Shown: piece after piece, positions 23,806 through 33,160 of the stretch
Layout of the letters: each line of letters opens with the position of its first letter
Numbering within the stretch: the first letter of the stretch is position 1
Assembly (NCBI GenBank): GCA_035630295.1
Contig: DASQKY010000032.1
Coordinates: 1 to 64,000 of the forward strand
Reading direction: 5' to 3'
DNA from: Acidimicrobiales bacterium
GTDB taxonomy: Bacteria; Actinomycetota; Acidimicrobiia; Acidimicrobiales; Iamiaceae
DNA: 64,000 bases
Made by a program: the position numbers and the translations under genes
Notes under the pieces: generated by a model
What the model saw: only the letters and a program-made list of their open reading frames with translations
What the model was told of the DNA's origin: nothing
The model's database searches: none

Positions 23806-24101
23806 CCACCGGCCCCACCCGAGGAGATCCCGTGCGCACCCCCTCCGCCGCCCTGCTGCGATCCGGCCTGGCCCGGACGCCGAGGAGGAAGCCGACCCCG
23901 CCCGGCCTCGGCCGCCGGGGCCGCTGGTCGCCTCCCTTCCCCCCGACCTGAGCGGCGAGCCGATGGACGGAGGGCAGTGGCACGCAGCCCGGGCCCGCGA
24001 CCGCGCCGGCCCCGCCGAGCGGTGGACCTGGCGGCCGGCCCGCCCGCCCTGGTGCCACCGGCGGTCGCCGCCGGCCTACCGGCCCCGCTGGCCCTGACCG
24101 C
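23806..24101 (+). other. 296-base gap with possible frameshifted small gene
   Basis: A GTG at 23832 follows GAGGAGAT with good spacing but its frame stops after 39 codons (23951). A second frame, with ATG at 23963, encodes 44 residues rich in Trp, Arg and Pro and stops at 24097. That second frame is open upstream to before the first ORF (DAEEEADPARP...). A single-base shift near 23870 would join the two into one protein of about 90 residues. Whether this is a real pseudogene, a sequencing error or chance cannot be decided here. Confidence 0.3.
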
Positions 24102-25589
24102 TCAGGCCGGCTGCTCCCAGCCCCGGCACCGGGCCACGGCGTCCAGCCAGCGGGCGTGCTCGGCGTCGGCCCGGTCCCGGTCGGCGGCGGGGGACACCGA
24201 TAGGCCCGCGGCCCACAGGTCGGCGATCTCGTCGGTCGAGCCCCACACCCCCTCGGCCAGGCCGGCCAGGTAGGCCGCGCCCAGGGCGGTGGTCTCGGCC
24301 ACCGCGGCCCGGGTGACGGGCACACCGAGCTGGTCGGCCTGGACCTGGAGGAGCAGCTCGTTGGCCGAGGCCCCGCCGTCGACCCGCAGCTCGGTGACGG
24401 CGTGGCCCGAGGCGGCGGACATGGTGTCGACCACGTCCCGGGTCTGGTGGGCCATGGCCTCGATCACGGCCCGGGCCAGGTGGGCCCGGGTGGTGCCCCG
24501 GGTGAAGCCGACAAGCAGGCCCCGAGCGTAGGGGTCCCACCACGGGCTGCCCAGGCCGGTGAAGGCCGGCACCAGGTAGACGCCGTCGGTGCTGTCCACG
24601 GAGGCGGCCAGGGGACCGGTCTCCTCAGCCGAGGAGATGATGCCAAGCCCATCGCGCAGCCACTGCACGGCGGAGCCGGTGGAGAAGATGGCGCCCTCGT
24701 ACGCGTAGTCGGTGCGGGTGCCGTCGCCGTCGGGGAGGGTCCAGGCCACGGTGGTGAGCAGGCCCTCGACCGGCTCGGGGCACGTCGGGCCCACGTTCAT
24801 GAGCACGAACGATCCGGTGCCGTAGGTGTTCTTGGTCAGGCCCGGGGTGAAGCAGGCCTGGCCGAACAGGGCGGCCTGCTGGTCGCCGGCCACGCCGCTG
24901 ACCGGGATGCCCCCGGGCAGCCCGGTCTCGCCCACGGTGACGCCGAAGCGCCCGGAGGAGGGCCGCACCTCGGCCAGGGCCGAGCGGGGCACGCCGAACA
25001 GGTCGCCCAGCTCGCCGGACCAGTCCAGGGAGCGGATGTCGAACAACATGGTGCGGCTGGCGTTGGACGGCTCGGTGGCGAAGCACTCCCCCCCGGTCAG
25101 GTTCCACAGCAGCCACGTGTCGATGGTGCCCACGGCCAGGTCGGGGGTGACCTCGACGCCGCCCTCGGTGAGCAGCCACTCGACCTTGGAGGCCGAGAAG
25201 TAGGGGTCGAGGACCAGGCCGGTGGCCGGGCGGACCAGGTCCAGGGCGCCCTGCTCGCGCAGCGCGTCGCAGCGGGCCGCGGTGCGCCGGTCCTGCCACA
25301 CGATGGCCCGGTGCAGGGGCCGGCCGGTGCGGCGGTCCCAGGCCACCACCGTCTCCCGCTGGTCGGTGATGCCCATGGCGGCCACCGGTTGCTGGAGGTC
25401 GACGATGAGCTGGTTGGTGACGGCCACCATCGCCGCCCAGATCTCGCTGGCGTCGTGCTCCACCCACCCGGGCCGGGGGAAGTGCTGGGTGATCTCCTGG
25501 TACCGGAAGCCGACCGGCGTCCCGGACTCGTCGACGGCGAAGGCCCGCACCCCCGTGGTGCCGGCGTCGAGGGCGATGACCACAGCCAT
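24102..25589 (-). CDS. glpK: glycerol kinase
   Basis: 495 residues, typical for GlpK. FGGY-kinase motifs: LDAGTTGVRAFAVDESGTPV at the N-terminus, GITDQRETVVAWDRRTGRPL, the signature GSAVQWLRDGL, and VDGGASANELLLQVQADQLG near the end. It phosphorylates glycerol to glycerol-3-phosphate for lipid synthesis or catabolism. No glpF or glpD is adjacent. The ATG at 25589 follows a TAGGGT -10 box by 8 bases on this strand and starts directly at the ATPase core. Longer frame upstream crosses the divergent promoter and is rejected. Confidence 0.95.
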   Translation of the reverse strand: MAVVIALDAGTTGVRAFAVDESGTPVGFRYQEITQHFPRPGWVEHDASEIWAAMVAVTNQLIVDLQQPVAAMGITDQRETVVAWDRRTGRPLHRAIVWQDRRTAARCDALREQGALDLVRPATGLVLDPYFSASKVEWLLTEGGVEVTPDLAVGTIDTWLLWNLTGGECFATEPSNASRTMLFDIRSLDWSGELGDLFGVPRSALAEVRPSSGRFGVTVGETGLPGGIPVSGVAGDQQAALFGQACFTPGLTKNTYGTGSFVLMNVGPTCPEPVEGLLTTVAWTLPDGDGTRTDYAYEGAIFSTGSAVQWLRDGLGIISSAEETGPLAASVDSTDGVYLVPAFTGLGSPWWDPYARGLLVGFTRGTTRAHLARAVIEAMAHQTRDVVDTMSAASGHAVTELRVDGGASANELLLQVQADQLGVPVTRAAVAETTALGAAYLAGLAEGVWGSTDEIADLWAAGLSVSPAADRDRADAEHARWLDAVARCRGWEQPA

Positions 25590-25597
25590 GGCCGCCG

Positions 25598-25627
25598 ACC
25601 CTAGGGGGCCGAACGTGCCGGTAGGGT
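25598..25627. promoter_or_regulatory. divergent -10 boxes of glpK (minus) and pfkA (plus)
   Basis: On the minus strand TAGGGT (25598-25603) ends 8 bases before the glpK ATG, a leaderless layout. On the plus strand TAGGGT (25622-25627) lies 38 bases before the pfkA GTG, which has a strong ribosome site. The close spacing suggests the two promoters interfere or are co-regulated. Confidence 0.5.
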
Positions 25628-25665
25628 CGCCGGACGACCCGGCTGCGGAGGAGGAGAGGGAGACG

Positions 25666-26694
25666 GTGCGACTCGGCGTCCTGACCAGCGGGGGCGACTG
25701 CCCGGGCCTCAACGCCGTGATCCGGGCCGTGGTCCGGACGGTCGAGCGGCGGCTCGGCGGCGAGGTCCTCGGCTTCCGGGACGGCTACCTGGGGCTGATG
25801 GAGGACCGCCACGAGGTGCTGACCATCGAGCGGTGCCGGGGCCTCCTGCCCAAGGGGGGCACGGTGCTGGGCACCAGCCGGCACCAGCCCTACGCCCACG
25901 ACGGGGGCCTGGCCGCGGTGCGGGCCACGGTGGCCGCCCACGACCTGGCCGGGGTGGTGGTCATCGGGGGCAACGGCAGCCTGGCCGCGGCCCGCGACCT
26001 GGGCACCGACGGCGTGCGGGTGGTGGGCGTGCCCAAGACCATCGACAACGACCTCGGGGCCACCGAGGTCACCTTCGGGTTCGACACCGCGGTGGCCACC
26101 GCCACCGAGGCCATCGACCGGCTCCACACCACGGCCGAATCCCACGACCGGGTCATGCTGGTGGAGGTGATGGGCCGCCACGTGGGACACATCGCCACCT
26201 GGGCCGGCATCGCCGGGGGGGCCACCATCATCCTGGTGCCCGAGGAGCCCTTCGACATCGACGAGGTCTGCGCCACCCTGCGGCGCCGGCACGACCAGGG
26301 CCGCTTCGCCTCCATCGTGGTGGTGGCCGAGGGGGCGCTGCCGGTGGAGGGCACCCTGACCCTGCCCGACCCCGGGCTCGACGACTTCGGCCACCAGCGG
26401 CTGGGCGGCATCGCCCACGCCCTGGCCCCCGAGATCGAGGCCCGCACCGGCTTCGAGACCAAGGTGGTGGTGCTGGGCTACCTGCAGCGGGGCGGGTCGC
26501 CCACCGCCGCCGACCGGGTGCTGGCCAGCCGGTTCGGGGTGGCGGCGGCCGAGGCTGCGGCCGAGGGGGCCTGGGGGTCGATGGTGGCCCTGCAGGCGGG
26601 GCGGATCGTGCGGGTGCCGCTGGCCGACGCGGTGGCCTCGTCCAAGACGGTGCCGGCCGACATCCACGCCGTGGGCAAGGTCTTCTTCGCCTGA
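25666..26694 (+). CDS. pfkA: 6-phosphofructokinase
   Basis: 342 residues, preceded by GGAGGAGAGGGAG. Motifs: LTSGGDCPGLNAVIRAVVRT, VVIGGNGSLAAARDLG, VPKTIDNDLGATEVTFGFDT, VEVMGRHVGHIATWAG, and GYLQRGGSPTAADRVLASRF. It transfers phosphate to fructose-6-phosphate in glycolysis. Two marker positions mix types: Gly in GGNGS favours ATP, while Lys in PKTIDND is the residue found in PPi or group III enzymes. Asn replaces the usual metal-binding Asp (GGDGS), which is odd. The reactive TIDND aspartate is intact. Confidence 0.92.
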   Translation: MRLGVLTSGGDCPGLNAVIRAVVRTVERRLGGEVLGFRDGYLGLMEDRHEVLTIERCRGLLPKGGTVLGTSRHQPYAHDGGLAAVRATVAAHDLAGVVVIGGNGSLAAARDLGTDGVRVVGVPKTIDNDLGATEVTFGFDTAVATATEAIDRLHTTAESHDRVMLVEVMGRHVGHIATWAGIAGGATIILVPEEPFDIDEVCATLRRRHDQGRFASIVVVAEGALPVEGTLTLPDPGLDDFGHQRLGGIAHALAPEIEARTGFETKVVVLGYLQRGGSPTAADRVLASRFGVAAAEAAAEGAWGSMVALQAGRIVRVPLADAVASSKTVPADIHAVGKVFFA

Positions 26695-26714
26695 GCGCCC
26701 GGGGCGGCCCTCAG
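26691..26714. terminator. inverted repeat over convergent stop codons (pfkA / GerMN lipoprotein)
   Basis: CTGAG and CTCAG flank a GC-rich 14-base interior that can itself fold (GCCC-g-GGGC). Each arm contains one of the two stop codons. No T-tract. Confidence 0.3.
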
Positions 26715-27304
26715 TCCGGGTCGGGGTCCAGGGACCGGTAGTCGGCTCGGGTGACCACGTCCTTGGTGCCGGCGGCCCGGGCCGTGAAGGCTTGGATGGC
26801 GTCGCCCTCGCGGCGGAACCGGACCCGCTCGATCTCGGCGGTCCGCAGGGCGGTCACCGTCAGCACCACCTGGGCGAAGGTGCTCACCGCGGCCTCGCCC
26901 TCCCGGGTGTAGAAGGCCTCGTTCAGGTCGATGGTCAGGGTGCCGTCGTCCAGGTCCCAGCCCAGCAGGTCGCTCTCGGTGGGGATGGACGTGGTCAGGC
27001 CCTCGTCCAGGTCCCGGGTGGTGGGCCCGGCCAGCAGGGCCTCCAGGGCCCGCTCGGGGTTGGGCTCGTCGTCGAGGCCCCGGCGCCGGGCCACCAGCAC
27101 CCGGGACCCCTCGCCCGAGCTCAGGTAGATGTCGGTGGCGTTGGCGCTGTCGGCCGGGGCCGAGCTGGGGGCGGCCACCGTGGTGCTGGTGTCGGCGGCC
27201 AGGACCCGGGGCGAGTCATCGGTGGGGATGCCGCAGGCCGCCACCGGGGCCAGAGCGGCAACCGCCGCGGCCAGGACGGCCAGGGCGCGCCGGCGGGGTG
27301 TCAC
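26711..27304 (-). CDS. GerMN-domain lipoprotein, LpqB-like
   Basis: 197 residues. Signal peptide with lipobox VAAC at about residues 25-28, a Ser/Thr/Pro-rich linker of about 35 residues, then a GerMN domain (ALEALLAGPTTRDLDEGLTT, DDGTLTIDLNEAFY, VVLTVTALRTAEIERVRF). In Mycobacterium and other actinobacteria the lipoprotein LpqB, which has a GerMN domain, follows mtrB and modulates MtrA phosphorylation. This protein is much shorter than LpqB and lacks its propeller. The GTG overlaps the kinase stop by 4 bp. Confidence 0.85.
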   Translation of the reverse strand: MTPRRRALAVLAAAVAALAPVAACGIPTDDSPRVLAADTSTTVAAPSSAPADSANATDIYLSSGEGSRVLVARRRGLDDEPNPERALEALLAGPTTRDLDEGLTTSIPTESDLLGWDLDDGTLTIDLNEAFYTREGEAAVSTFAQVVLTVTALRTAEIERVRFRREGDAIQAFTARAAGTKDVVTRADYRSLDPDPD

Positions 27305-28740
27305 GCCCGGGCCACCGGGAGCTGGACCACGAAGCGGGCGCCGGGCTCGCCGTCGGGCCGATCCTCGACCCACACCCGCCCCCCGTGGAGGCGGGCGTGC
27401 TCGGCCACCAGGGCCAGGCCCAGGCCCACCCCGTCGCCCGAGGCGCTGCGCCGCCCGGCCCCGGCGCCGCGCGAGAAGCGGTCGAAGATGCGGCCCCGGT
27501 CCTCGACCGGCACCCCTGGCCCGTTGTCCTCCACGGCCAGGAGCACGGTGTCGCCGGCGGCCTCCACCGCCACCCGGGTGGGCCCGTCGCCGTAGGCATC
27601 GGCGTTGCCCAGCAGGTTGTCGAGGATGCGGACCAGCCGGCGCTTGTCGGCCCGGATGACCAGGTCGTCCAGCTCGGGCTCCAGCTCCACCGGCACCGGG
27701 GAGCGGCCGGCCCGGGCCTGGGCCACGGCCTGGTCGACCAGCTCGGGCAGGCGAACCTCCTCCAGCGACAGCCGGGCCACCCCGGCGTCGAAGCGGGAGA
27801 TCTCCAGCAGGTCGTCGACCAGCTGTTGGAAGCGGGAGACGTCGGCCTCCATCAGGACCACGGCCGAGCGGGAGGCGTCGTCGGGCATCTCGTCGCGGCG
27901 CGACGCCAGCACCGACACCGAGGCGGCCAGGGTCATGAGCGGGCTGCGGAGCTCGTGGCTGACGTCCGAGGCGAACCGGCCGTCGCGGTCGATCCGCTCC
28001 TCCAGGGCGTGGGCCATGTGGTTGAACGAGGACACCAGCACGTTCAGGTCCGGGTCGTCGGTGCCCTCCAGGCGGGTGTCGAGGCGGCCGCCGGCGATGG
28101 CCTCGGCGGCCAGGCCCACGTTGGCCAGGGGCCGCAGCGTGCGGCGGCTCAGCCAGTAGCCCAGGGCCCCGCCCACCAGGGTGGTGACCACCGAGGCCCC
28201 GAACAGGGACACGGCCAGCGAGCCCAGCGTGTCCTCCAGCTCCGAGAACGAGATGGCCTCGTAGTAGGCGGCGTCGCCGTCGTTGATGGGGATGCCGACG
28301 ATGAGCTCCGGCTCGCCGTCCAGCTCGACCCGCATGCGGGCTGACTCGCCCTCGACCACCGTGTCGCGCAGGGCGGGGGGGACGGCGTCGCCGCTGAAGG
28401 CCAGCTGCAGGGGGATCGGCTCCCACCCGCTGCCCGGCCGGCGCAGCTCGACCAGGGGCCGGGAGCTGGACGGGTTGGCCAGGTCGCCCAGGGCCCGGTT
28501 GATGGCCTCGTCGTCCTCGGCCACCAGGACCTGCTGGCTCATCTGGTTGGCGTTGATCTGGGCCTGTCGGACGGCCGCCGCCTCCCGCTGGTTGATCAGG
28601 TTCTCGCGGGTCAGGCCCCAGGTGGTGCCGGCCAGCAGGGCGGCCAGGACGGCGGTGCTGGCCGCGAAGGCGAAGGTGATGCGGGCCCGGAGCCCCAGGC
28701 GGGCCGGCAGGGGGAGCCGCAGGAGGCGGCGGGGGGGCAC
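27301..28740 (-). CDS. mtrB: sensor histidine kinase, MtrB-like
   Basis: 479 residues. One membrane helix lies near residues 18-40, an extracytoplasmic sensor spans about 41-175, and a second helix about 177-200. The HAMP domain (RPLANVGLAAEAIAGGRLD), the H box SDVSHELRSPLMTL with the phosphorylated His, the N box DNLLGNADAYGDG, and G boxes EDNGPGVP and GDGVGLGLALV follow. Order with the response regulator upstream and GerMN lipoprotein downstream matches mtrA-mtrB-lpqB, which controls cell-wall and division functions in actinobacteria. The GTG lies 8 bases after the regulator stop. Confidence 0.88.
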   Translation of the reverse strand: MPPRRLLRLPLPARLGLRARITFAFAASTAVLAALLAGTTWGLTRENLINQREAAAVRQAQINANQMSQQVLVAEDDEAINRALGDLANPSSSRPLVELRRPGSGWEPIPLQLAFSGDAVPPALRDTVVEGESARMRVELDGEPELIVGIPINDGDAAYYEAISFSELEDTLGSLAVSLFGASVVTTLVGGALGYWLSRRTLRPLANVGLAAEAIAGGRLDTRLEGTDDPDLNVLVSSFNHMAHALEERIDRDGRFASDVSHELRSPLMTLAASVSVLASRRDEMPDDASRSAVVLMEADVSRFQQLVDDLLEISRFDAGVARLSLEEVRLPELVDQAVAQARAGRSPVPVELEPELDDLVIRADKRRLVRILDNLLGNADAYGDGPTRVAVEAAGDTVLLAVEDNGPGVPVEDRGRIFDRFSRGAGAGRRSASGDGVGLGLALVAEHARLHGGRVWVEDRPDGEPGARFVVQLPVARA

Positions 28741-28748
28741 CGGCGTGC

Positions 28749-29447
28749 TCAGGTCTGGAGCTTGTAGCCCAGGCCCCGGACGGTGACCACGTGGCGGGGG
28801 TTGGCCGGGTCGACCTCGACCTTGGTGCGCAGGCGCCGCACGTGGACGTCCACCAGGCGGCCGTCGGCGAAGTAGCCGTGGCCCCACACCCGCTCCAACA
28901 GCACCTCCCGGGACAGGACCCGGCCCGGGCTGTTGGCCAGCTCCAGCAGCAGGCGGAACTCGGTCTTGGTCAGGTGGACCTCGTCGCCGCCCCGGCGCAC
29001 CACGCCCTCCTCGGGCACGATCTCCAGGTCGCCGAAGCGGAGGTGGGTGGCCCCCGAGTCGGTGGCCCGGACCCGGCGCAGCAGGGCCCGGATGCGGGCC
29101 GAGAGCTCCTTGGGGGCGAACGGCTTGGTCAGGTAGTCGTCGGCCCCGGCCTCCAGGCCGGCCACGATGTCGTGGGTGTCGTCGCGGGCGGTGACCATGA
29201 TGATGGGCACGTCGCTCTCCCGGCGGACCTGGCGGCACACCTCGAAGCCGTCCACGCCGGGCAGCATGATGTCGATGAGCACCACGTCGGTGGGGGCCTG
29301 GCGGAAACGCTCCAGGGCGTCCTCGCCGGTGGCCGCCTCCTCCACCTTCCAGCCCTCGTCCTCGAGGGCCAGCTTCACCGCGGTCCGGATGCGCTCGTCG
29401 TCTTCGACCGTGAGGATGCGGGTCGCCACCCCTGCATCGTGCCTCAT
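28749..29447 (-). CDS. mtrA: response regulator, OmpR family, MtrA-like
   Basis: 232 residues. Receiver domain: acidic pocket TVEDDERIR, phosphoacceptor Asp near residue 59 in VVLIDIMLPGVDG, Thr in IIMVTARDD and Lys in YLTKPFAPKEL. A winged-helix DNA-binding domain (residues about 135-232) ends VRGLGYKLQT. Strong resemblance to MtrA throughout, and the operon order supports it. The ATG at 29447 is used, but a GTG six codons later (29429) begins just at the conserved ILTVEDD and is an alternative. Confidence 0.88.
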   Translation of the reverse strand: MRHDAGVATRILTVEDDERIRTAVKLALEDEGWKVEEAATGEDALERFRQAPTDVVLIDIMLPGVDGFEVCRQVRRESDVPIIMVTARDDTHDIVAGLEAGADDYLTKPFAPKELSARIRALLRRVRATDSGATHLRFGDLEIVPEEGVVRRGGDEVHLTKTEFRLLLELANSPGRVLSREVLLERVWGHGYFADGRLVDVHVRRLRTKVEVDPANPRHVVTVRGLGYKLQT

Positions 29448-29477
29448 GCGGGGGGCGCGCGGCGACCACCCCCCGCC

Positions 29478-30310
<833 letters not shown>

Positions 30311-30311
<1 letters not shown>

Positions 30312-30673
30312 CAGGGGCGGCGGCGACCCGGGCCGGGCGGCGGGCGGCCCTCGGACCGGGCCCGGTCCTCGATGGTCCGCCACTCGGTCATGGCCCGCAG
30401 GACCAGGACGGCCACCACGGCCACCCCGGCGGCGGCCAGCACCGCTCCCACCAGGCCCCCGACCGCGGCGCCGGCCCCGGCGCCGCTGGGGCCCCCCGAG
30501 AGGTCGACGATGCCGTAGCCGATGAGCCCCCCGCAGGCGCCGGCCACGGCGATGGCCACCACGGCCAGCACCCGGGCGCTGGTGGAGGGGGCGGCCGAGG
30601 GCAGCTCCACCCGGCCGTCGGCCGGAGGGCGGGGCCGGGAGCCGCCGGGGGCGGGATCGGACGGGGGCGCCAT
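30311..30673 (-). CDS. two-helix membrane protein, 120 aa
   Basis: A Pro-rich N-terminus of about 30 residues is followed by two hydrophobic helices (about 33-55 and 64-90) with Gly/Ala-rich packing, and a basic C-tail (TEWRTIEDRARSEG then Pro/Arg). No family assigned. The ATG at 30673 is 8 bases after a TACGGT -10 box on the minus strand, so it probably leads a leaderless operon with the IMPase gene. Confidence 0.65.
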
Positions 30674-30681
30674 CGGGGCCG

Positions 30682-30687
30682 ACCGTA
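30682..30687 (-). promoter_or_regulatory. -10 box TACGGT (minus strand), leaderless arrangement
   Basis: TACGGT read on the minus strand ends 8 bases before the ATG at 30673. Confidence 0.45.
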
Positions 30688-30790
30688 GCGGCGCCGTCCC
30701 ACGGTGCCCCACCCGGCGCCGGGCGGGACCGGGGTGGGTGGGGCCGGGGCGGGCGGGACGGCGGGGCGGGGGCGGGGGTCGCCGCCGCCC

Positions 30791-30796
30791 TAGAGT
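30791..30796 (+). promoter_or_regulatory. -10 box TAGAGT, leaderless arrangement
   Basis: TAGAGT ends 8 bases before the GTG at 30805, which favours that GTG over the TTG at 30796 that overlaps the box itself. Confidence 0.45.
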
Positions 30797-30804
30797 TGCC
30801 GGCC

Positions 30805-31563
30805 GTGCCCGTGCTGGTCGTGATCCCGACCTACGACGAAGCCGAGAACGTCGCCGACGTCCTCGGCCGGGTGCGCGCCGCGGTGCCCGACGCCCACGTC
30901 CTGGTGGTCGACGACAGCAGCCCCGACGGCACCGCGGACCTGGCCGAGGCGGCCGGGCGCGAACTGGGCCAGGTCGACGTGCTGCGCCGCCCCGGCAAGG
31001 GCGGGCTGGGGCCCGCCTACCGGGCCGGGTTCGCCTGGGGGCTGGAACGGGGCTTCGACGTCCTGGTGGAGATGGACGCCGACCTCTCCCACGACCCCGC
31101 GGCCCTGCCCGACCTGCTGGCCGCGGTGGCCGGCGGGGCCGACCTGGCCATCGGCAGCCGCTACGTGCCCGGCGGCAGCGTGCCGGGCTGGCCCCGGCAC
31201 CGCCTGGCCATCTCCCGGGCCGGCAACCTCTACGTCTCGGCCTGCCTGGGCATCGGCCTGCGCGACGCCACCGCCGGCTACCGGGCCTACACCGCCGAGG
31301 CCCTCCGCGGCCTCGACCTGGCCTCGATCACCACCTACGGCTACGGCTTCCAGATCGAGATGGCCTACGCCCTGATCCGCCAGGGGCGGACGGTGGTCGA
31401 GGTGCCCATCACGTTCCGCGACCGCATCCGCGGCACCTCCAAGATGTCGCTCGGCATCGTGGGCGAGGCCCTGCGCCTCGTCAGCTGGTGGGGCCTGCGC
31501 GATCGCGTCCTGCGGCGGGCCCGCCCCGCCGCCCACCAACCGGTCCAGAGGGGGACCCCATGA
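30805..31563 (+). CDS. polyprenol-phosphate mannose synthase-like GT2
   Basis: 252 residues, GT-A fold. VLVVIPTYDEAENV and VVDDSSPDGTADLA bind the nucleotide sugar, VEMDADLSHDPAALPDLL carries the metal-binding DAD, and GYGFQIEMAYALIRQG and ITFRDRIRGTSKMS complete the dolichol-phosphate mannose synthase signature. It would transfer mannose from GDP-mannose to polyprenyl phosphate, the donor for extracytoplasmic mannosylation. No membrane domain is fused, as in single-domain Ppm1. Its stop overlaps the next ATG by 4 bp. Confidence 0.9.
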   Translation: MPVLVVIPTYDEAENVADVLGRVRAAVPDAHVLVVDDSSPDGTADLAEAAGRELGQVDVLRRPGKGGLGPAYRAGFAWGLERGFDVLVEMDADLSHDPAALPDLLAAVAGGADLAIGSRYVPGGSVPGWPRHRLAISRAGNLYVSACLGIGLRDATAGYRAYTAEALRGLDLASITTYGYGFQIEMAYALIRQGRTVVEVPITFRDRIRGTSKMSLGIVGEALRLVSWWGLRDRVLRRARPAAHQPVQRGTP

Positions 31564-33122
31564 GCTCCACCACCTCCGACACGGCCCCGGCCGTCGCCGC
31601 TGCCGCCCCGACCGCCGCCACCGCCCACGGGCCGGTGGCGGGGGCCACCGTGGAGGGCGTCCACGTGTTCCGGGGCGTGCCCTACGCCGCCTCCACCGCG
31701 GGGGAGGGCCGCTTCGCCCCGCCCCGCCCGCCCGAGCCGTGGACCGATGCGCTCGACTGCACCGGCCCGGGCCGGGCCGCCCCCCAGAACCCCTCCATCC
31801 TGGAGACGGCCCTGGGCGAGACCGGCCTGGCCTACGACGAGGACTGCCTGCAGGTCAACGTGTTCAGCACCGACCTGGGGACCTCGGCCCCGGTCATGGT
31901 CTGGTTCCACGGCGGCGGCTTCGAGACCGGCACCGCCTCCATGAGCTGGTACGACGGCTCACGCCTGGCCCGCCGGGGGGTGGTCGTGGTCGCCGTCGGC
32001 TACCGGCTGGGGGCCCTGGGCTACCTGGACCTGCCCGGCGTGGAGGGCAGCGGCTGCTTCGGCCTCCTGGACCAGGTGGCCTCGCTGCGCTGGGTCCGCG
32101 ACAACGTGGCCGCCTTCGGCGGCGACGCCGACCGGGTCACCGTGTTCGGCGAGTCGGCCGGGGCCATGAGCATCGGCGCCCTGCTGGCCGCGCCGGGCAC
32201 CGAGGGCCTGTTCCACCGGGCCATCCTGCAGAGCGGCTCCACCCACAACGTCCAGGATCCGGCGCTGGCCGGCCGCATCGCCGGCCGCTTCGCAGCCGAG
32301 GCCGGTGTCGACCTCGGCGACCTGGACGCCCTGCGGGCCCTGCCCGTGGCCACGGTGCTGGCCGCCCAGGGCGAGATCGGGCGCAGCGACGACGGGCAGT
32401 TCGGCCTGCCCTGGCAGCCGGTGCTGGGCTCCGAGGCCGTGCCCCGGGACCCCATCGACGCGGTGCGGGACGGCGTGGCCACCGGCATCGAGATCCTGGT
32501 GGGCACCACCCTCGAGGAGATGAAGCTGTTCCCCCTCATCACCCCGTCGCTGGCCGACGTGGACGACGAGGCCCTGGTGGCCCGGGCCGGGGCCTTCGAG
32601 GCCCTCATGGGCCGGGAGCCGGGCAGCCTGCTGGCGTCCTACACCGAGCGCCTGGGCCACCTGCCCGCCCCCGACCGGTGGCTGGCCCTGCTCACCGACC
32701 TGGTGTTCCGCATCCCGGCCATCCGCCTGGCCGAGGCCCAGGCCGCCCACGACACGCCGATCCGCATGTACCTCTTCGCCGAGGCCAGCGACATGCTCGG
32801 CTCCTGCCACGCCCTCGACCTGCCCTTCACGTGGGACAACATCGACATGCCCGGGACCGAGCTGCTGGTGGGCGAGATCAGCGAGGCCCGGCGCACCCTG
32901 GCCCGCCGGCTGGGTGACGTGTGGGCCGCCTTCGCCCGGGGCGAGGCCGACCCCGCCGCCCCCGACATGCCGGCCTGGCCGCTCTACGAGCCCGGGCGCC
33001 GGGCCACCATGTGGTTCAGCGCCGAGCGGGTGGCGGTGGTCGAGGACCCCATGGGCGTCGAGCGCACCTGGTGGGACGGCCTGGAGGGCGGCCTGGGCTT
33101 CGACCTGACCATCGTGGCCTGA
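31560..33122 (+). CDS. carboxylesterase, type B
   Basis: 520 residues, alpha/beta hydrolase of the pnb/acetylcholine-esterase type. VMVWFHGGGFETG forms the oxyanion hole, FGESAGAMS holds the nucleophile Ser, TTLEEMKLF the acidic residue, and SCHALDLPF the His. No signal peptide, so probably cytosolic. Substrate unknown. ATGA overlap with the mannose synthase suggests cotranscription, though a functional link is unclear. Confidence 0.9.
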   Translation: MSSTTSDTAPAVAAAAPTAATAHGPVAGATVEGVHVFRGVPYAASTAGEGRFAPPRPPEPWTDALDCTGPGRAAPQNPSILETALGETGLAYDEDCLQVNVFSTDLGTSAPVMVWFHGGGFETGTASMSWYDGSRLARRGVVVVAVGYRLGALGYLDLPGVEGSGCFGLLDQVASLRWVRDNVAAFGGDADRVTVFGESAGAMSIGALLAAPGTEGLFHRAILQSGSTHNVQDPALAGRIAGRFAAEAGVDLGDLDALRALPVATVLAAQGEIGRSDDGQFGLPWQPVLGSEAVPRDPIDAVRDGVATGIEILVGTTLEEMKLFPLITPSLADVDDEALVARAGAFEALMGREPGSLLASYTERLGHLPAPDRWLALLTDLVFRIPAIRLAEAQAAHDTPIRMYLFAEASDMLGSCHALDLPFTWDNIDMPGTELLVGEISEARRTLARRLGDVWAAFARGEADPAAPDMPAWPLYEPGRRATMWFSAERVAVVEDPMGVERTWWDGLEGGLGFDLTIVA

Positions 33123-33160
33123 GCGGCGGGCCGGCCGGGGCGACGGGCGAGGAGCGACCG

